A stretch of 64,000 nucleotides of DNA, taken from positions 1,116,001 through 1,180,000 of the forward strand of contig NC_089281.1 in the NCBI RefSeq assembly GCF_963678975.1, read 5' to 3'. Made by a program: the position numbers and the translations under genes. How positions within the stretch are numbered: the stretch's first letter is position 1; every line of letters begins with the position of its first letter. The notes under the pieces are model-generated. The model saw nothing but the letters and a program-made list of their open reading frames with translations. It had not been told where the DNA came from and searched no databases. Shown one piece after another: positions 23,031 through 34,426 of the stretch. Origin of the DNA: Dysidea avara (Eukaryota; Porifera; Demospongiae; Dictyoceratida; Dysideidae).

Positions 23031-23855
23031 AAATCGTAGCTATATACCGGTACTTTGTGGCTCGTCTCTGAAGATGTTCTAGGTTACTGATGTCTTTCAC
23101 TAAATATGGATGCCAGATAGGGGAGCAGTACATGAGCTGAGACCTGATTAGAGATACGTATAGCTTAACTTTAGTCATGATCAGTGGTGGTATAGATGAA
23201 CTAAAGGTTCTTCGTACAAGACCCAATGTCTTATAAGCTTTACTTAAAATAATGTCATGATGAGTTTTCCATTCAAGATTATCACTTAATATAACTCCGA
23301 GATCTTTATGTGATTATTTAGTAATGATTATGTTACCACTGTAGTATATGATGTAGGAAACTTCCGGTTAAAAGATAAATGGCAGCTTTTAGATGAGTTA
23401 AAATGTAAATTTGAGGATGTACTCCAGCTAAAAAGGTTGTCAATGTCACGTTGTAACAGTTGTTTGCCAGGAGGTGTCTTAATGTGCCTGAAACATTTGG
23501 TGTCATCTGCAAAGAGTAAAGCCTCACTATCAGTAATAGAATTAGGTAGATCATTCATAAACATGATAAAGAGAAGTGGACCGAGAATACTGCCCTGGGG
23601 TACCCCAGATTCAACAGATAAAAGATCAGAATAACGATTATTAATAGAAACAAACTGGAATCTGGTACTAAGGTAGGCTTGAAGCCAAAGCCACAAGCTA
23701 CCTGAAAAGTTAAATTTATGAAGTTTGGACAATAGATAAGAATGGGAAACTGGATCAAAAGCCTTACTGATATCTAAGTAGATGGCATCAAATTGGTCAC
23801 GAGAAGAAAATGCATTGTGTAGAAATAGAAGTAGCTGTTGAGTAGCTACTTCTTT

Positions 23856-24107
23856 GGCTTTGGTTCGCTTTGGTTTCAAGTGGATCTGTAATAAATGCTA
23901 TTAAAATGTGCATATTTTCATGAGTTTATAAACTGATCTTGGACTGACAAAGTTTAGTAGCTAGCTATTTTAATCAGTAGCTATATGGCTGGCTCCACCA
24001 CAAGGTGAGGGGAGGAGGAGTATTTGCCCCAAATGCCCCATCCTGGATCCGCCATTGGATTTTTAATACCTCAACTGTTTTTGGTTTTATCAGTAATTAT
24101 ACAAATT
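23856..24107. other. possible 5' exon of the protease gene; MITE end fragment
   Basis: Minus strand 23886-23856 follows a TTATTACAG acceptor and may be protease-gene exon, but its frame to the LINE-separated part is unresolved. 23994-24056 is a fragment of the MITE family at 22499 (GCCCCATCCTGGATCCGCCA). Confidence 0.35.
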
Positions 24108-24553
24108 CAGAGGCGGCGGAGAAACCTATATTTGGGGGGGCTGGGGGTCTATAGTTTGATTTTATTTTGCTAGCTATATAGAATAGGATCATATACAGGC
24201 ATTGCCTATGTATCCTAAATCACTAATACTAATACTATAGCTTGGTGATGCCATGGCCTAGTTGTAAGTTGAAGACAAAAAAAAAGGTCATTACCTGCTG
24301 GCAATAGTTTTCCTCTACCAACTAGACGTATCTCCTTATTTATAACCACATACGTAGCTTGTCCTCAAAGAATACTGTGACTGCTCTATTAGAGTATCTC
24401 GATCTTGACTGCTCTATTAGAGTATCTCGAATGATGCTATTAAGCTAGGCTCTCCATCACAGGTACAGATAATTTTAGAGGGGCTAAGCCCCCCCCATAA
24501 TTTTTTTCACAGGGGCTGCAGCCCCCCTTGCCTCCCCTTCTCCGCCACCATTT
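24108..24553. mobile_element. hAT-like MITE, 446 bp
   Basis: Ends CAGAGGCGGCGGAGAA / TTCTCCGCCACCATTT are diverged inverted repeats; the 8-bp duplication TACAAATT lies at 24100-24107 and 24554-24561. Internally it has GAAGAC-oligoA-GGTC, the GCTGGCAATAG block and two CTCTATTAGAGTATCTCGA motifs, shared with the other hAT MITEs despite different termini. Confidence 0.7.
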
Positions 24554-24618
24554 TACAAATTATATACATAGCTATATTTATTACATGTCTAATATTCCCT
24601 ACTGGATAACTTGTTCAC

Positions 24619-26520
24619 AGCTGATCTCTCTACTAAGGGACTTGATCATGAAATGTAGCTGGACTCTCTACAGGTTGATTTGTTTGTAGCTGAATGCTCT
24701 ACAGAGTGATTTGTTTGTAGCTGATCTCGGTTCTTTGTATATAGCTGAACTCTCTACAAGGTGACTTCTTTTAGCTGATCCCTCTATAGGGTGACCTGAT
24801 CTCTCTGTAGGATGACTTCATCTAGTTGAACATTAGTACTCTACAGAGTGATTTGAACTCTCTACAGGATGGTTTCTTTGTAGCTGAACTCTCTACAAGG
24901 TGACTTGCTTCTAGCTGATCTCTCTAGATGGTGACTTCTTCTAGCTGATCTCTCTACAGGGTGACTTGTATAGCTGAACTCTCTACAGGGTGATCTGTTC
25001 ATAGCTGAAGTCTATACAGGGTGATTTGTTTGTAGCTGAACTCTCTACAGAGAGGGTTCTTTGTTGCTGAACTCTCTACAGGATGGTTTCTTTGTAGCTG
25101 GTCTCTACAAGGTGACTTGTTTCTAGCTGATCTCTCTACAAGGTGACTTTTACTACTACAGGGTGACTTGCATCTATAGCTGAACTATTTACAGGATGAT
25201 CTGTTTGTAGCTGAAATATCTACAGGGTAATTTGTTTCTAGCTGAACTCTCTACAGAGAGGGTTCTTTGTTGCTGAACTCTCTACAAGGTGACTTCTTCT
25301 AGCTGACCTCTCTATAGGGTGACCTGATCTCTCCAGGGCCGCCCAGAGAAATTAAGGGGCCCAGGGCAAAGAGTTAAAGTGGGGCCCTTGACCCAAGTTG
25401 TAAGGTGAAGACCAAAAAAAAAAAAAAAAAAAGGTCACAACCTGCTGGAAATGACAATAACTACCCATCACCAACCATATCTCCTTATCTATAAGCTTGC
25501 TATACTGCTCCTCTGAAGAATACTGTGACTGCTCTATTAGAGTATTTAGATCTGACTGCTCTATTAGAATATATCGATCTTTTAAACAGGTATTCAGGGG
25601 GCCCTTCATGGGGCCTCCTGGGGCCCCTTTCAGGCTAGGGCCCGGGGCAAAATTCCCCAGTTGCCCCCCCCCTGTGGGCGGCCCTGGATCTCTCTACAGA
25701 GTGACTTTTATCTTGCTGAACTCTCTACAGGGTGATTTGTTTCTATCAAAACTATCTCCAGGGTGATTTTTATACCTGAACTTTCTACAGGGTGATTTGT
25801 TTGTATCTGATATCTCTATGGGTAGATTTGTTTGTAAGTGAACCCTCTATACAAGGTGATTTGTTTGTAGCTGATTTCTCTACAGAGTAATTTGTTTGTA
25901 GCATAACTCTCTACAAGGTGATTTGTTTCTAGCTGAAATCTCTACAGGGTGATGTGTTTCTAGCTGAACAGAACTCTCTACAGGATGGTTTCTTTGTAGC
26001 TGAGCTCTCTACAGGGTGATGTGTTTCTAGCTGATCTCTCCACAGGGTGACTTTTTTGTAGCTGAACTCTCTACACAGTGACTTGTTTCTAGCTGATCTC
26101 TCTACAGGGTGATTTTTTTTGTAGCTGAACTCTCTACAGGGTGATTTGTTTATAGCTGATCTCTCTACAGAGGGATTTGGTTGTAGCTGATCTCTCTACA
26201 GTGGGTGATTTGTTTGTAACTGAAATGTCTATAGCTGAACTCTCTCCACAGTGACTTGTTTGCAGCTGAATTCTCTAGAGAGTGTAGCCGAACTCTCTAC
26301 AGGGTGCATGACTTGTTTATAGCTGAACTCTCTTCAGTGTGACTTGCAATGTTCTGATTCTTCTGAATCACTACAGCGATACATTTGTAGCTGAATTCTC
26401 TATAGGGTGACTTGCTTCTTGCTGAACTGTCTATAAGATTAACTGTTTGCAGCTGAACTCCCTACAGAATAACTTGCAATGTAATAGAATTCTATAATGG
26501 AGTAAATAAATTAGCTGAAT
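24619..26520 (-). repeat. minisatellite array 2 (inverse of array 1)
   Basis: Units AGGGTGATTTGTTTGTAGCT plus GAACTCTCTAC alternate with GGTGACTTCTTCTAGCTGAT plus CTCTCTACA; these are the reverse complement of the type A and B units at 6925-8848. The array is interrupted at 25334-25686 by a hAT MITE whose 8-bp duplication (GATCTCTC) is array sequence. It ends at 26520-26560 with the CTATTAGAGTATTTCGATCT motif, mirroring the start of array 1. Confidence 0.9.
25334..25686 (+). mobile_element. hAT-type MITE, complete, inside the minisatellite
   Basis: 353 bp, TIRs CAGGGCCGCCCA / TGGGCGGCCCTG, exact 8-bp duplication GATCTCTC (25326-25333, 25687-25694). Very similar to the copy at 14226-14546. 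No coding capacity. Confidence 0.88.
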
Positions 26521-27455
26521 GCTCTATTAGGGTGACTGTTCTATTAGAGTATTTCGATCTAGCATTTTCTACACGGAGTTGGTTTTCGAATCATAACTCA
26601 GTGGTTTGTAATCCGATTCTTCTGTACTACTGCAAAGACTTTCTATGAAGATTATTCCAGCTATACACCGACTTTCAGCTCATTGCTCTAAGCGGTTTGC
26701 CTAGTAGGCGTAAAAACTAATACTTTTTTATTGTCGATCGCGTAAATGTGACACAGGTTGGGTTTTGTCATATCTCTATGGTCTTTATCTCGATGCTTTT
26801 CAAACCACCAAAAGGCACTCCTACGATGGTTGCTTTTTAACTGCTTTTTAACTGCTTGGCTCCATCTACATAGCAATTTTCAACTCATTCCATGAAGCGG
26901 TTTACCCTGTAGATTAGATTAGATTAGATTAGATTATCGATTTTTGTCAAAAGACAAGGGTCACACAAAAGGCAAAGCCTGCAAACGTGCTCCCCTTACA
27001 AAGACATACATACATACATACATACATACAGTTACAAGTACAAAATAAAACATACAGCAAAAACATGACACACGACAACTACATACCTATACAAAAAGAA
27101 AACAAAGAGAAAATTACAAAATCAGGTTAGCTGAGCAGAAATCGATCTTGTATCATGTTTTTGTGATACAAGATCGATCTGTAGGCGTGACAACAAATCG
27201 ATCTTGTTCTACGCGAATAATCGGTCATAAATCCTGAACCAATCATCGGATTTGCACCAAATTTGATACTGGGATTCGCCGTTGGACTCCCTTTCGGTGT
27301 ACCAAATTTCAAGGCGATGGGAGTATGCGTTTGCGTTTTATAGCAATTTTGCAAGTGTGCGAAAAGACGAAGAAGGATCGAGGTAAAAAAACGAAGAAAA
27401 AAAATCGATACTTTGAGATCAGAGATTTAACTGCTACCCTGTTGACTGAAGTATG
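26521..27455. repeat. dispersed repeat family A, copy 3 (most complete)
   Basis: Runs from the minisatellite junction through GAAGCGGTTTACCCTGTAG to GGCGTGACAACAAATCGATC and CGCGAATAATCGGTCATAAA, then CGAGGTAAAAAAACGAAGAA. The last two blocks are the uninterrupted counterparts of the LINE and MULE insertion sites at 49680/50701 and 50883/59032. It is itself interrupted by a short retro-insertion at 26913-27178. Confidence 0.7.
26913..27178 (-). mobile_element. short 5'-truncated retro-insertion (LINE tail)
   Basis: Begins on the + strand with an (ATTAG)n run, the complement of a 3' tail, continues with a UTR-like GGCAAAGCCTGCAAACG block and a CATA microsatellite, and is flanked by CTGTAG (26907-26912 and 27179-27184). 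The copy at 6440-6460 shows the uninterrupted sequence CCCTGTAGGCGTGACAAC (complement), confirming the insertion. Confidence 0.6.
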
Positions 27456-28236
27456 CAGGGGCGGATCCAGGGGGGGGGGGGGGGGGACTTTGGGGGCTGA
27501 AGCCCCCCCCCCTTCACTATTAGGCTTTACTTGATCAATATGCTGAGTATTATAATGAAATTTTGTCTTAGCATAATTATATGATCACTAATAATACAAA
27601 TACTCATAAAACCATCTTATAAACATCTTTCCAAGGCATTATCAGTGGATTTATGCTAAAGTTTATGCAACAAGGACCCGGATCAGCATTGGAGGTGTAC
27701 AAGATCGAGATACTCTAATAGAGCAGTCAGCTAACTACTCTAATAGAACATTCACTGGAAGCATATAGTTTGTTCTGTTATGGAATTTTTCCAAATCTGC
27801 CTGCACCTATACATACAATGAAGTGCATTGGTCTGTTTAAAGGGCTTCATTCATCTACTTGTGTAGTTAATATGTATGGCAATACTTAATTCAACTATGC
27901 AATTTCCATTGAAAATGCTCTCAGATTCAATCTTATATTGTTTAAATTTCAAAATTTTCCACTTTCAACATTATTATTCTAGCATGCACCTATTCAGTGT
28001 TGTACAATTGTGAGAGGGGTGCATCATGTACTTGGTTGTCTGTACCTACCCAAACTTTTCCATTAACAAAATGCTTCAGAGAGCCATACCTATAATCTAA
28101 AGGCAGTATATAAAATATCTACAGGCAGAAAATATTATGAATTTTATGTGGAAATGTCTCAAAATTGCAGTATTTTGGCATCTATTTTTCAAAAATTTCC
28201 TGGGGGGGGCATGCCCCCAGACCCCCCTAGTTCCAG
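27456..28236 (-). mobile_element. hAT-like element, copy 1, cut by the assembly gap
   Basis: Starts CAGGGGCGGATCCAGGGGG and matches the reverse complement of 62321-63638 as far as GACCCCCCTAGTTCCAG, where the N run begins. The complete copy continues about 66 bp further, so the element's other end should lie in the gap. No transposase. It lacks the nested element found in the other copy. Confidence 0.75.
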
Positions 28237-28436
28237 NNNNNNNNNNNNNNNNNNNNNNNNNNNNNNNNNNNNNNNNNNNNNNNNNNNNNNNNNNNNNNNN
28301 NNNNNNNNNNNNNNNNNNNNNNNNNNNNNNNNNNNNNNNNNNNNNNNNNNNNNNNNNNNNNNNNNNNNNNNNNNNNNNNNNNNNNNNNNNNNNNNNNNNN
28401 NNNNNNNNNNNNNNNNNNNNNNNNNNNNNNNNNNNN
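28237..28436. other. assembly gap (200 N)
   Basis: Exactly 200 undetermined bases, probably a placeholder length. Any reading frame crossing it is meaningless. Confidence 0.98.
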
Positions 28437-28929
28437 CAACACTGTTACGTTAGCACATGTAGATTGATATCAATGTACATTGTAACTCATGAGTGTATAT
28501 GTAGTGTTTGCCAATCAAAATAATTTCTGTTGAACATATATACATTATGCATGTGCACAGTCAATGATATACATGGATGATGTGATCACAGCTGGATTAT
28601 CCTCTTCATTCAAGGGACACAATAAAGAGCCGACAATATGATTGTAGACTGGTGATGTCCATGGGTCAGAAAGGGGCAAACACATGTCTTTTCATTCAGA
28701 TCATTGAAAGTTCTTCGTCTAAAGTTATGTATGCTTGAACAAATCAGGCTTGTTCACCACAAATATGAAGTTGTTCCAGCATTTGAAATGCTTTTCAGGG
28801 AACAACTTCGTACTTGTAATACACAACCCTATCGCACCTACATAAAGATAGTGACAACACAAAATTAAATTTCCATAAGAATATGTGCATATGCTTGTGC
28901 TCTAATGTGCAAATACATGCTGTAGTGTA
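28437..28929. other. no recognisable gene
   Basis: AT-rich sequence between the gap and the GT microsatellite; only short frames. Confidence 0.4.
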
Positions 28930-29046
28930 AGTTGAGTCTGTAGTATGTGTTGGAGCATGTGTGTTTGTGTAGTATACAGTCTTTATGTTTTTATAGTGTG
29001 TGTGCATGTATGCGTGTGTGTGTAGTGTGTGTGTGTGTGTGTGTGC

Positions 29047-29090
<44 letters not shown>

Positions 29091-29326
29091 TGTGTGTGGT
29101 GTGTGTGTCTGTGGTATTTGTGCGCGCGCATGTGTGTCTGTCTCTGTGTGTGGTGTGTGTGTGCGTGTGTGTGTCTGTGGTGTGGGTGCGCACTTGTGTG
29201 TGTGTGCGCACTAGTGTGTGTGTGTGCGGTGTGCGCGTGTGCGGTGTGCGCGTGTGCGGTGTGCGCGTGTGTGTGTAGTGTGCATGCTTGTTTGTGTGTG
29301 TTGTGTATGTAGCGTGCATGTGTGTG

Positions 29327-29402
<76 letters not shown>
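28930..29402. repeat. GT-rich microsatellite
   Basis: About 470 bp of (GT)n with GC, CA and TG interruptions, ending in an uninterrupted stretch of about 70 bp of GT. Long Cys/Val or Thr/His frames on either strand are products of the repeat and are not genes. Confidence 0.95.
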
Positions 29403-29403
<1 letters not shown>

Positions 29404-30483
29404 TGCACTACGAATGTGAGGAATACCACCAAAATACACCTGTGTATTGTACACACACACACAACACAACACTCACACAGTTGTCCAGTAATATACATAT
29501 TGCACACTGTATAGCATATATAGCATAAACATTTTGAAGGACAAATTTTTTAATAGGTTGAGCAATGTTAAAATTTTAGAGGATTTGCAAACACTCCCAA
29601 AGTGTACTACACTATATGGATCAGCTAACCCATACTAGTGTACGATTGTGGCGAGTTGGCCAGCAGTGAGCAGTCTTTTCAATTACCACTTTTCAGGGAA
29701 ATTTCCTATAACTGTACTGATACTTACTTGTGTACATATTACGATATTGCATGCATCTTTTGGGCTGTGCCCCTAGGTGTTACCAGCACATTGCTGACTA
29801 CCCACTATTCAAACTTCAAAGTCAAATTAACTTAGGTTAGATATAATGCAAACATGTGAAAGGTTGAATTGCAGCTGCCATGTTACAGGGGGTTTATTAC
29901 TTCTTGCAACACAGAAGATAAAATCCAAAAAGCATAGAGCGTCACATGGCTTCTTTAATTGACCAAAGAATTTTGTTCTATAGTCCATATTAGGAATGAT
30001 AGCAGTAAACATACACCATAATGGGAGTGAACTATACATGTTTGTAGCTAGTTAACATGTAAGAAGCCATGCCACACTCTACGCTTTTCACTCCCAATAT
30101 TGCAAGAAGTAATAAATCCCCTGTATTTTGTTCGTTGATATAGGAATACTGGGACCTTAAACTGCTCTTGGTGTAATACTTGCACTAATACTCATCATAC
30201 ATCTATGTGCACTTATTCATACTTGCTACCATCGGAGTGGACAAACAATAATGATCATGAGGATTTTATTAACTGTGACAACAATTCTTAGCTAAAAACT
30301 TTCTGTTTAATCAGTGTATGTCATTATTTTATTGCAGTCGACGGTGACCACTGCCTGAAAGCACAGCCTGTATACTTTACCACTAGCTTAGTAGCTTTGG
30401 CAGTAACTTGAAGTATGCTGTATGATGAGTATGCTCTGGTAAGGAAGAACAGCTATGCCGATTACCAAGAGGTTAATTAAAAA
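29403..30483. other. no recognisable gene
   Basis: Short frames only. 29880-30120 contains an imperfect inverted pair (CAGGGGGTTTATTACTTCTTGCAA near 29886 and its partner ending CCCCTGTA near 30119), probably a small MITE. Confidence 0.4.
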
Positions 30484-30927
30484 TCAAATAAAGTAGTCAT
30501 AGTCTACGCACACTACATACATGCACGCCGGGTGCACACACACACACAAGAATACAAAGGAATTATAATTGCAATCAATTGTAATAGATTTCATGAAAGA
30601 ATTCCACCATGGTGTAGCAGAGGAACAGAAATATTTTTTGGTGGTTGATAAAGGGTAACTAAGTGGGTTGACAAAACAATCTTTACACTGTGTGTTGTAA
30701 CTATGCTGTGCTCCGAGCATAATAGGAGGATCGAGGAGCAAACAAAGTTGTTTATCATGATGGTAGTGGCGACACATGGCACAGGCTGACTTAATAATCT
30801 GGTGTGAGGTCGGTAGCCAGTTTAATCGGTGACGATGTAAAGAGACATGATCATATTTTCTCAAACACATGAATTGCTCTGTGCTGTAGACGTGCCACAC
30901 GTGATTTGTTGAGAGGTGCCCCCCCAC
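30484..30927 (-). pseudogene. LINE C-terminal fragment, different lineage
   Basis: The frame contains DHVSLHRHRLNWLPTSHQII, later LGAQHSYNTQCKDCFVNPL and SSATPWWNSFMKSI. The HWLP...HSYNTR...WNSLP pattern is the C-terminal region of non-LTR reverse transcriptases, but not of the same type as the family at 37.8-40.8 kb. The start and end of the frame are arbitrary; the 3' side runs into a CA-rich stretch. Confidence 0.6.
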
Positions 30928-31867
30928 ACAGGCAAAGCATAGTCAATTCTGGAAAGAATCAGGGACTCAGTTAGCATATTCAGGACATCAAATGTTAGTG
31001 ACTTCCGGTTAACACTTAGCATTATACAGGTAATACAATATCATACATTAATACTCACCTGTACATGTGCTCCCCCACTTTAATTCTTTGTCAAATATGA
31101 TTCACACTGGTTCCTTACTGGTAAAGTTCATGAGACCATAGACCAGATCGAATCGTCACCACCGCATCACAGATCTTCGTGGCGTTCTCACACACTAGAC
31201 CAGGTTTAATTATAAGCGCCACGCCCGACATTTGCTTTTAATGTCAGGCGCACGAGACTAAAGAGGACCTAGCCTGGACGTAGCCTGGACCTAGCTGGAG
31301 GCCGCGAGTTAGGACTTTTTCACAGAACGGACCCCTAGTCGTATTAAAGAAGCAGAGCGTTATGTAATGTTACGAGTGTCATGTGAAAGGAGCCTGTCGC
31401 CGTCTCATAGACTCATCCTTTGTTGGGCAGGGAGAGCCAGTAGGGTATGGTATCTACAAGTTATACAATAGTAGCTACGTAGCATGTAATATCTATGGTA
31501 GTTTAGGCTACTTTCGACTTGGAAGGAAGTGCCTTAGCCTCGGGATTTATCACCAGAGTGCTGGTGTAAAAGACAGTTTCACTAGTATATAGACTACTAG
31601 TCGGTAGCTAGCTGAGCTCTCTAACAACAATGCATCACTTTTTACTGTGACTATAGGAGTATATAGTCCATTCTAAACAAGAAGGTATTCAAAGATTAAG
31701 TTTGTGGTTTCCTGTATTTTAACCACAAAACCATGTTTTCTGATGGCTCCAATGTATATATTGAATTATCATCTATGGGTTTAGTGGTGCTATAAACTTT
31801 TGAAGAGATACCATTTGTAATCTATGTGCTCAAAACTGTGACTTAAATCAAATCATTGCTAGTCATG
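30928..31867. other. no confident gene; degenerate MULE-type end
   Basis: 31195-31262 has AATTATAAGCGCCACGCC and ends GCGCACGAGACTA, resembling the TAGTCTCG mini elements, but no clean duplication was seen. 31383-31592 is an open frame of 69 codons with no recognised features. Confidence 0.35.
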
Positions 31868-32060
31868 TCAATGGAACGCTCTACCCCCTGAAGTGATTAA
31901 CTCTCAATCAATTTCTGAATTCAAGAGAAAGCTTGACCTATTTTGGCCAGAAACTGGACATGGACACAATTAAAGGCCAATGGCCTACCAATGTATTTAA
32001 TTTGTGTTGATTTTTGTCCATTAAATATAATAAGCAGTAGTAGTATTAGTAGTAGTAAAC
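31868..32060 (+). pseudogene. LINE 3' end fragment
   Basis: Reads WNALPPEVINSQSISEFKRK, then LDLFWPETGHGHN and a stop. This is the C-terminal signature of the CR1/L2-like family here, followed by a short UTR and a TAG/AGT-repeat tail (about 32035-32057). Confidence 0.65.
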
Positions 32061-32220
32061 TGGATGCATTACAATACAATATTAGTCAGTTACATAGTAC
32101 TGTTAGTATATACGCTACTAGGTTATTGACGACTAATCCTTGGAATCTTCCTTCGTGATTCTTGAATGCCACCTTTATACCACCATAAATCATCCTGTTT
32201 TCTATAAAAAAAAATGAGAA

Positions 32221-33350
32221 GGTAAGTGACCAATTGTATCTGTATACGTGTTGATAATATGTTTATGTAGCAGTCTATTGTTTGACTGTTGGAAATTGAA
32301 TGTGTTACTGGACCAGTACATTCAGTGGAATAGTGGAAAGTGTGGTAAGTGATTGAGTGTATATGTATACGTGTTGATAATATGTTTATGTAGCAGTCTA
32401 TTGTTTGACTGTTGGAAATTGAATGTGTTACTGGACCAGTACATTCAGTGGAATAGTGGAAAATGTGGTAAGTGATCGAGTGTATATGTATACGTGTTGA
32501 TAATATGTTTATGTAGCAGTCTATTGTTTGACGGTTGGAAATTGAATGTGTTACTGGACCAGTACATTCAGTGGAATAGTGGAAAGTGTGGTAAGTGATT
32601 GAGTGTATATGTATACGTGTTGATAATATGTTTATGTAGCAGTCTATTGTTTGACTGTTGGAAATTGAATGTGTTACTGGACCAGTACATTCGGTGGAAT
32701 AGTGGAAAGTGTGGTAAGTGATCGAGTGTATATGTATACGTGTTGATAATATGTTTATGTAGCAGTCTATTGTTTGACTGTTGGAAATTGAATGTGTTAC
32801 TGGACCAGTACATTCAGTGGAATAGTGGAAAGTGTGGTAAGTGATCGAGTGTATATGTATACGTGTTGATAATATGTTTATGTAGCAGTCTATTGTTTGA
32901 CTGTTGGAAATTGAATGTGTTACTGGATCAGTACATTCAGTGGAATAGTGGAAAGTGTGGTAAGTGATCGAGTGTATATGTATACGTGTTGATAATATGT
33001 TTATGTAGCAGTCTATTGTTTGACTGTTGGAAATTGAATGTGTTACTGGATCAGTACATTCAGTGGAATAGTGGAAAGTGTGGTAAGTGACCAATTGTAT
33101 CTGTATATGTGTTGATAATATTTTTATGTAGCAGTCTATTGTTTGACTGTTGGAAATTGAATGTGTTACTGGACCAGTACATTCAGTGGAATAGTGGAAA
33201 GTGTGGTAAGTGACCAAGTGTATATGTATACGTGTTGATAATATGTTTTTGTAGCAATCTATTGTTTGACGGTTGGAAATTGAATGTGTTACTGGACCAG
33301 TACATTCAGTGGAATAGTGGAAAGTGTGGTAAGTGACCAATTGTATCTGT
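32221..33350 (-). repeat. 123-bp satellite, about nine copies
   Basis: Unit GTAAGTGATCGAGTGTATAT... of 123 bp, about nine times with 1-5 differences per unit; recent. Because 123 is a multiple of three, the minus strand stays open for about 405 codons and would encode a 41-residue repeat (TYHTFHYSTECTGPVTHSIS followed by about 20 more). No start context, domain or flanking exon supports a gene, so it is called as a satellite. Confidence 0.9.
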
Positions 33351-33884
33351 ATACTACGTGTTTATAGCTTTTTACAGAAGATTGACTACCTGGTATAATT
33401 ACAGAAGTCTTGCCTTGACTAAAGAAAGTCTTGCCTTGACTACATTGCAATTTTTGTAAATTTTAAATGTTATTTTTAAAATTGTTTATTGATGGTAATT
33501 TTTTCTACGGTCCAAATGGCATTAGCAAGTGTGCCGTTTAAAAGGAAGCACTGATAGGCAGAGAGGGGTGACAGCCATCCATTGTTTCGATGTGGTACCT
33601 TAAAGGAAAGCTAAACCTTTAAAATAATAAATACAAGTAAAGTTGTAATTCTGTTGTGACTGAGTGTTCAAACTCCTTTGATGGGTTTGGTTTTTGTCAC
33701 TGCTGACTTACCTGTATTGGTTTAGTCTTGGTGAATCGATGGATTATATATACCAACAGTTATATACCAATGTGTACTGTTACTATTAAATCACTGTGCA
33801 CACATCAATAAAACTACCTCATTTAAGGCTCAAGTCAATTTAGTACCAAAAGTAGTTAAAATACAATTAATGACCTCAAATTAT
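33351..33884. other. no recognisable gene
   Basis: AT-rich sequence with no recognised feature. Confidence 0.4.
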
Positions 33885-34167
33885 AAGACCACCTCATTAT
33901 AATGACCATATCAAGTAGATCCCAAACATTGCTAAGGTGTACTTCATGACCTCATTAAAAAGACCACCTCATTATAGTGACCATGTCAAGTAGGTCCCAA
34001 ACTTAGCTAAGGTGTACTTCATGACCTCATTAATGAGACCACTTCATTATAGTGAGCAAGTCAAGTAGGTCCCAAACATAGGTAAGGTGTACTTCATGAC
34101 CATTGATAAGACCACCTCATTATAGTGACCATGTCAAGTAGGTCCCAAGATATACTTCATAATAAGA
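33885..34167. repeat. 75-bp minisatellite, four copies
   Basis: Four diverged units around GACCACCTCATTATAGTGAC and GGTGTACTTCATGACCTCAT, period about 75 bp; the last is truncated. Noncoding. Confidence 0.8.
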
Positions 34168-34426
34168 TCACTCCAACATATTGCAATGGCCACGCCTTAG
34201 CTGTGTTAGGGACTTAATACGTCTCATCCAGGTATGGCCTTAGTTCAATACATCAGTGTGGTGGCTATTTAAACGTGACTGGATCTGTGAAAACCCAACA
34301 CAATAGTGCATTTTTGAGTTCCTGTTTATTAAATATTTATAATCTAGTTATATATAGCCAAGTGTATCCTCTGGCAAAGTTTCAGCCTCATGCGCCAATA
34401 ACCCTCAGAGTCACAGCCCTACAAAG

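Larger units (their letters stand above)
22171..23848 (-). mobile_element. chimeric LINE insertion in the protease gene
   Basis: CTTCTTT flanks both sides (22164-22170 and 23849-23855), a plausible 7-bp target duplication. From the 5' end (high coordinates) it encodes RT: TQQLLLFLHNAFSS, YLDISKAFDPVSHS, SGVPQGSILGPLLFIMFMND, LLFADDTKCF. After a frame break comes SLIRSQLMYCSPIWHPYLVK and HLQRRATKY. The 3' UTR (22171 to about 22320) shares GACCATTAATGCAGGCC-type sequence with other LINEs here and ends in a T-rich (+ strand) tail. Between RT and UTR lies a foreign HIRAN-like fragment. Confidence 0.75.

Noticed and set aside
28137-28523. Reading frames spanning the N run
   Set aside because: The bases are undetermined; the apparent protein is an artefact.
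28795-29514. Long Thr/His- and Cys/Val-rich reading frames on both strands
   Set aside because: They are translations of the GT/CA microsatellite, with no start context, splice sites or domains.
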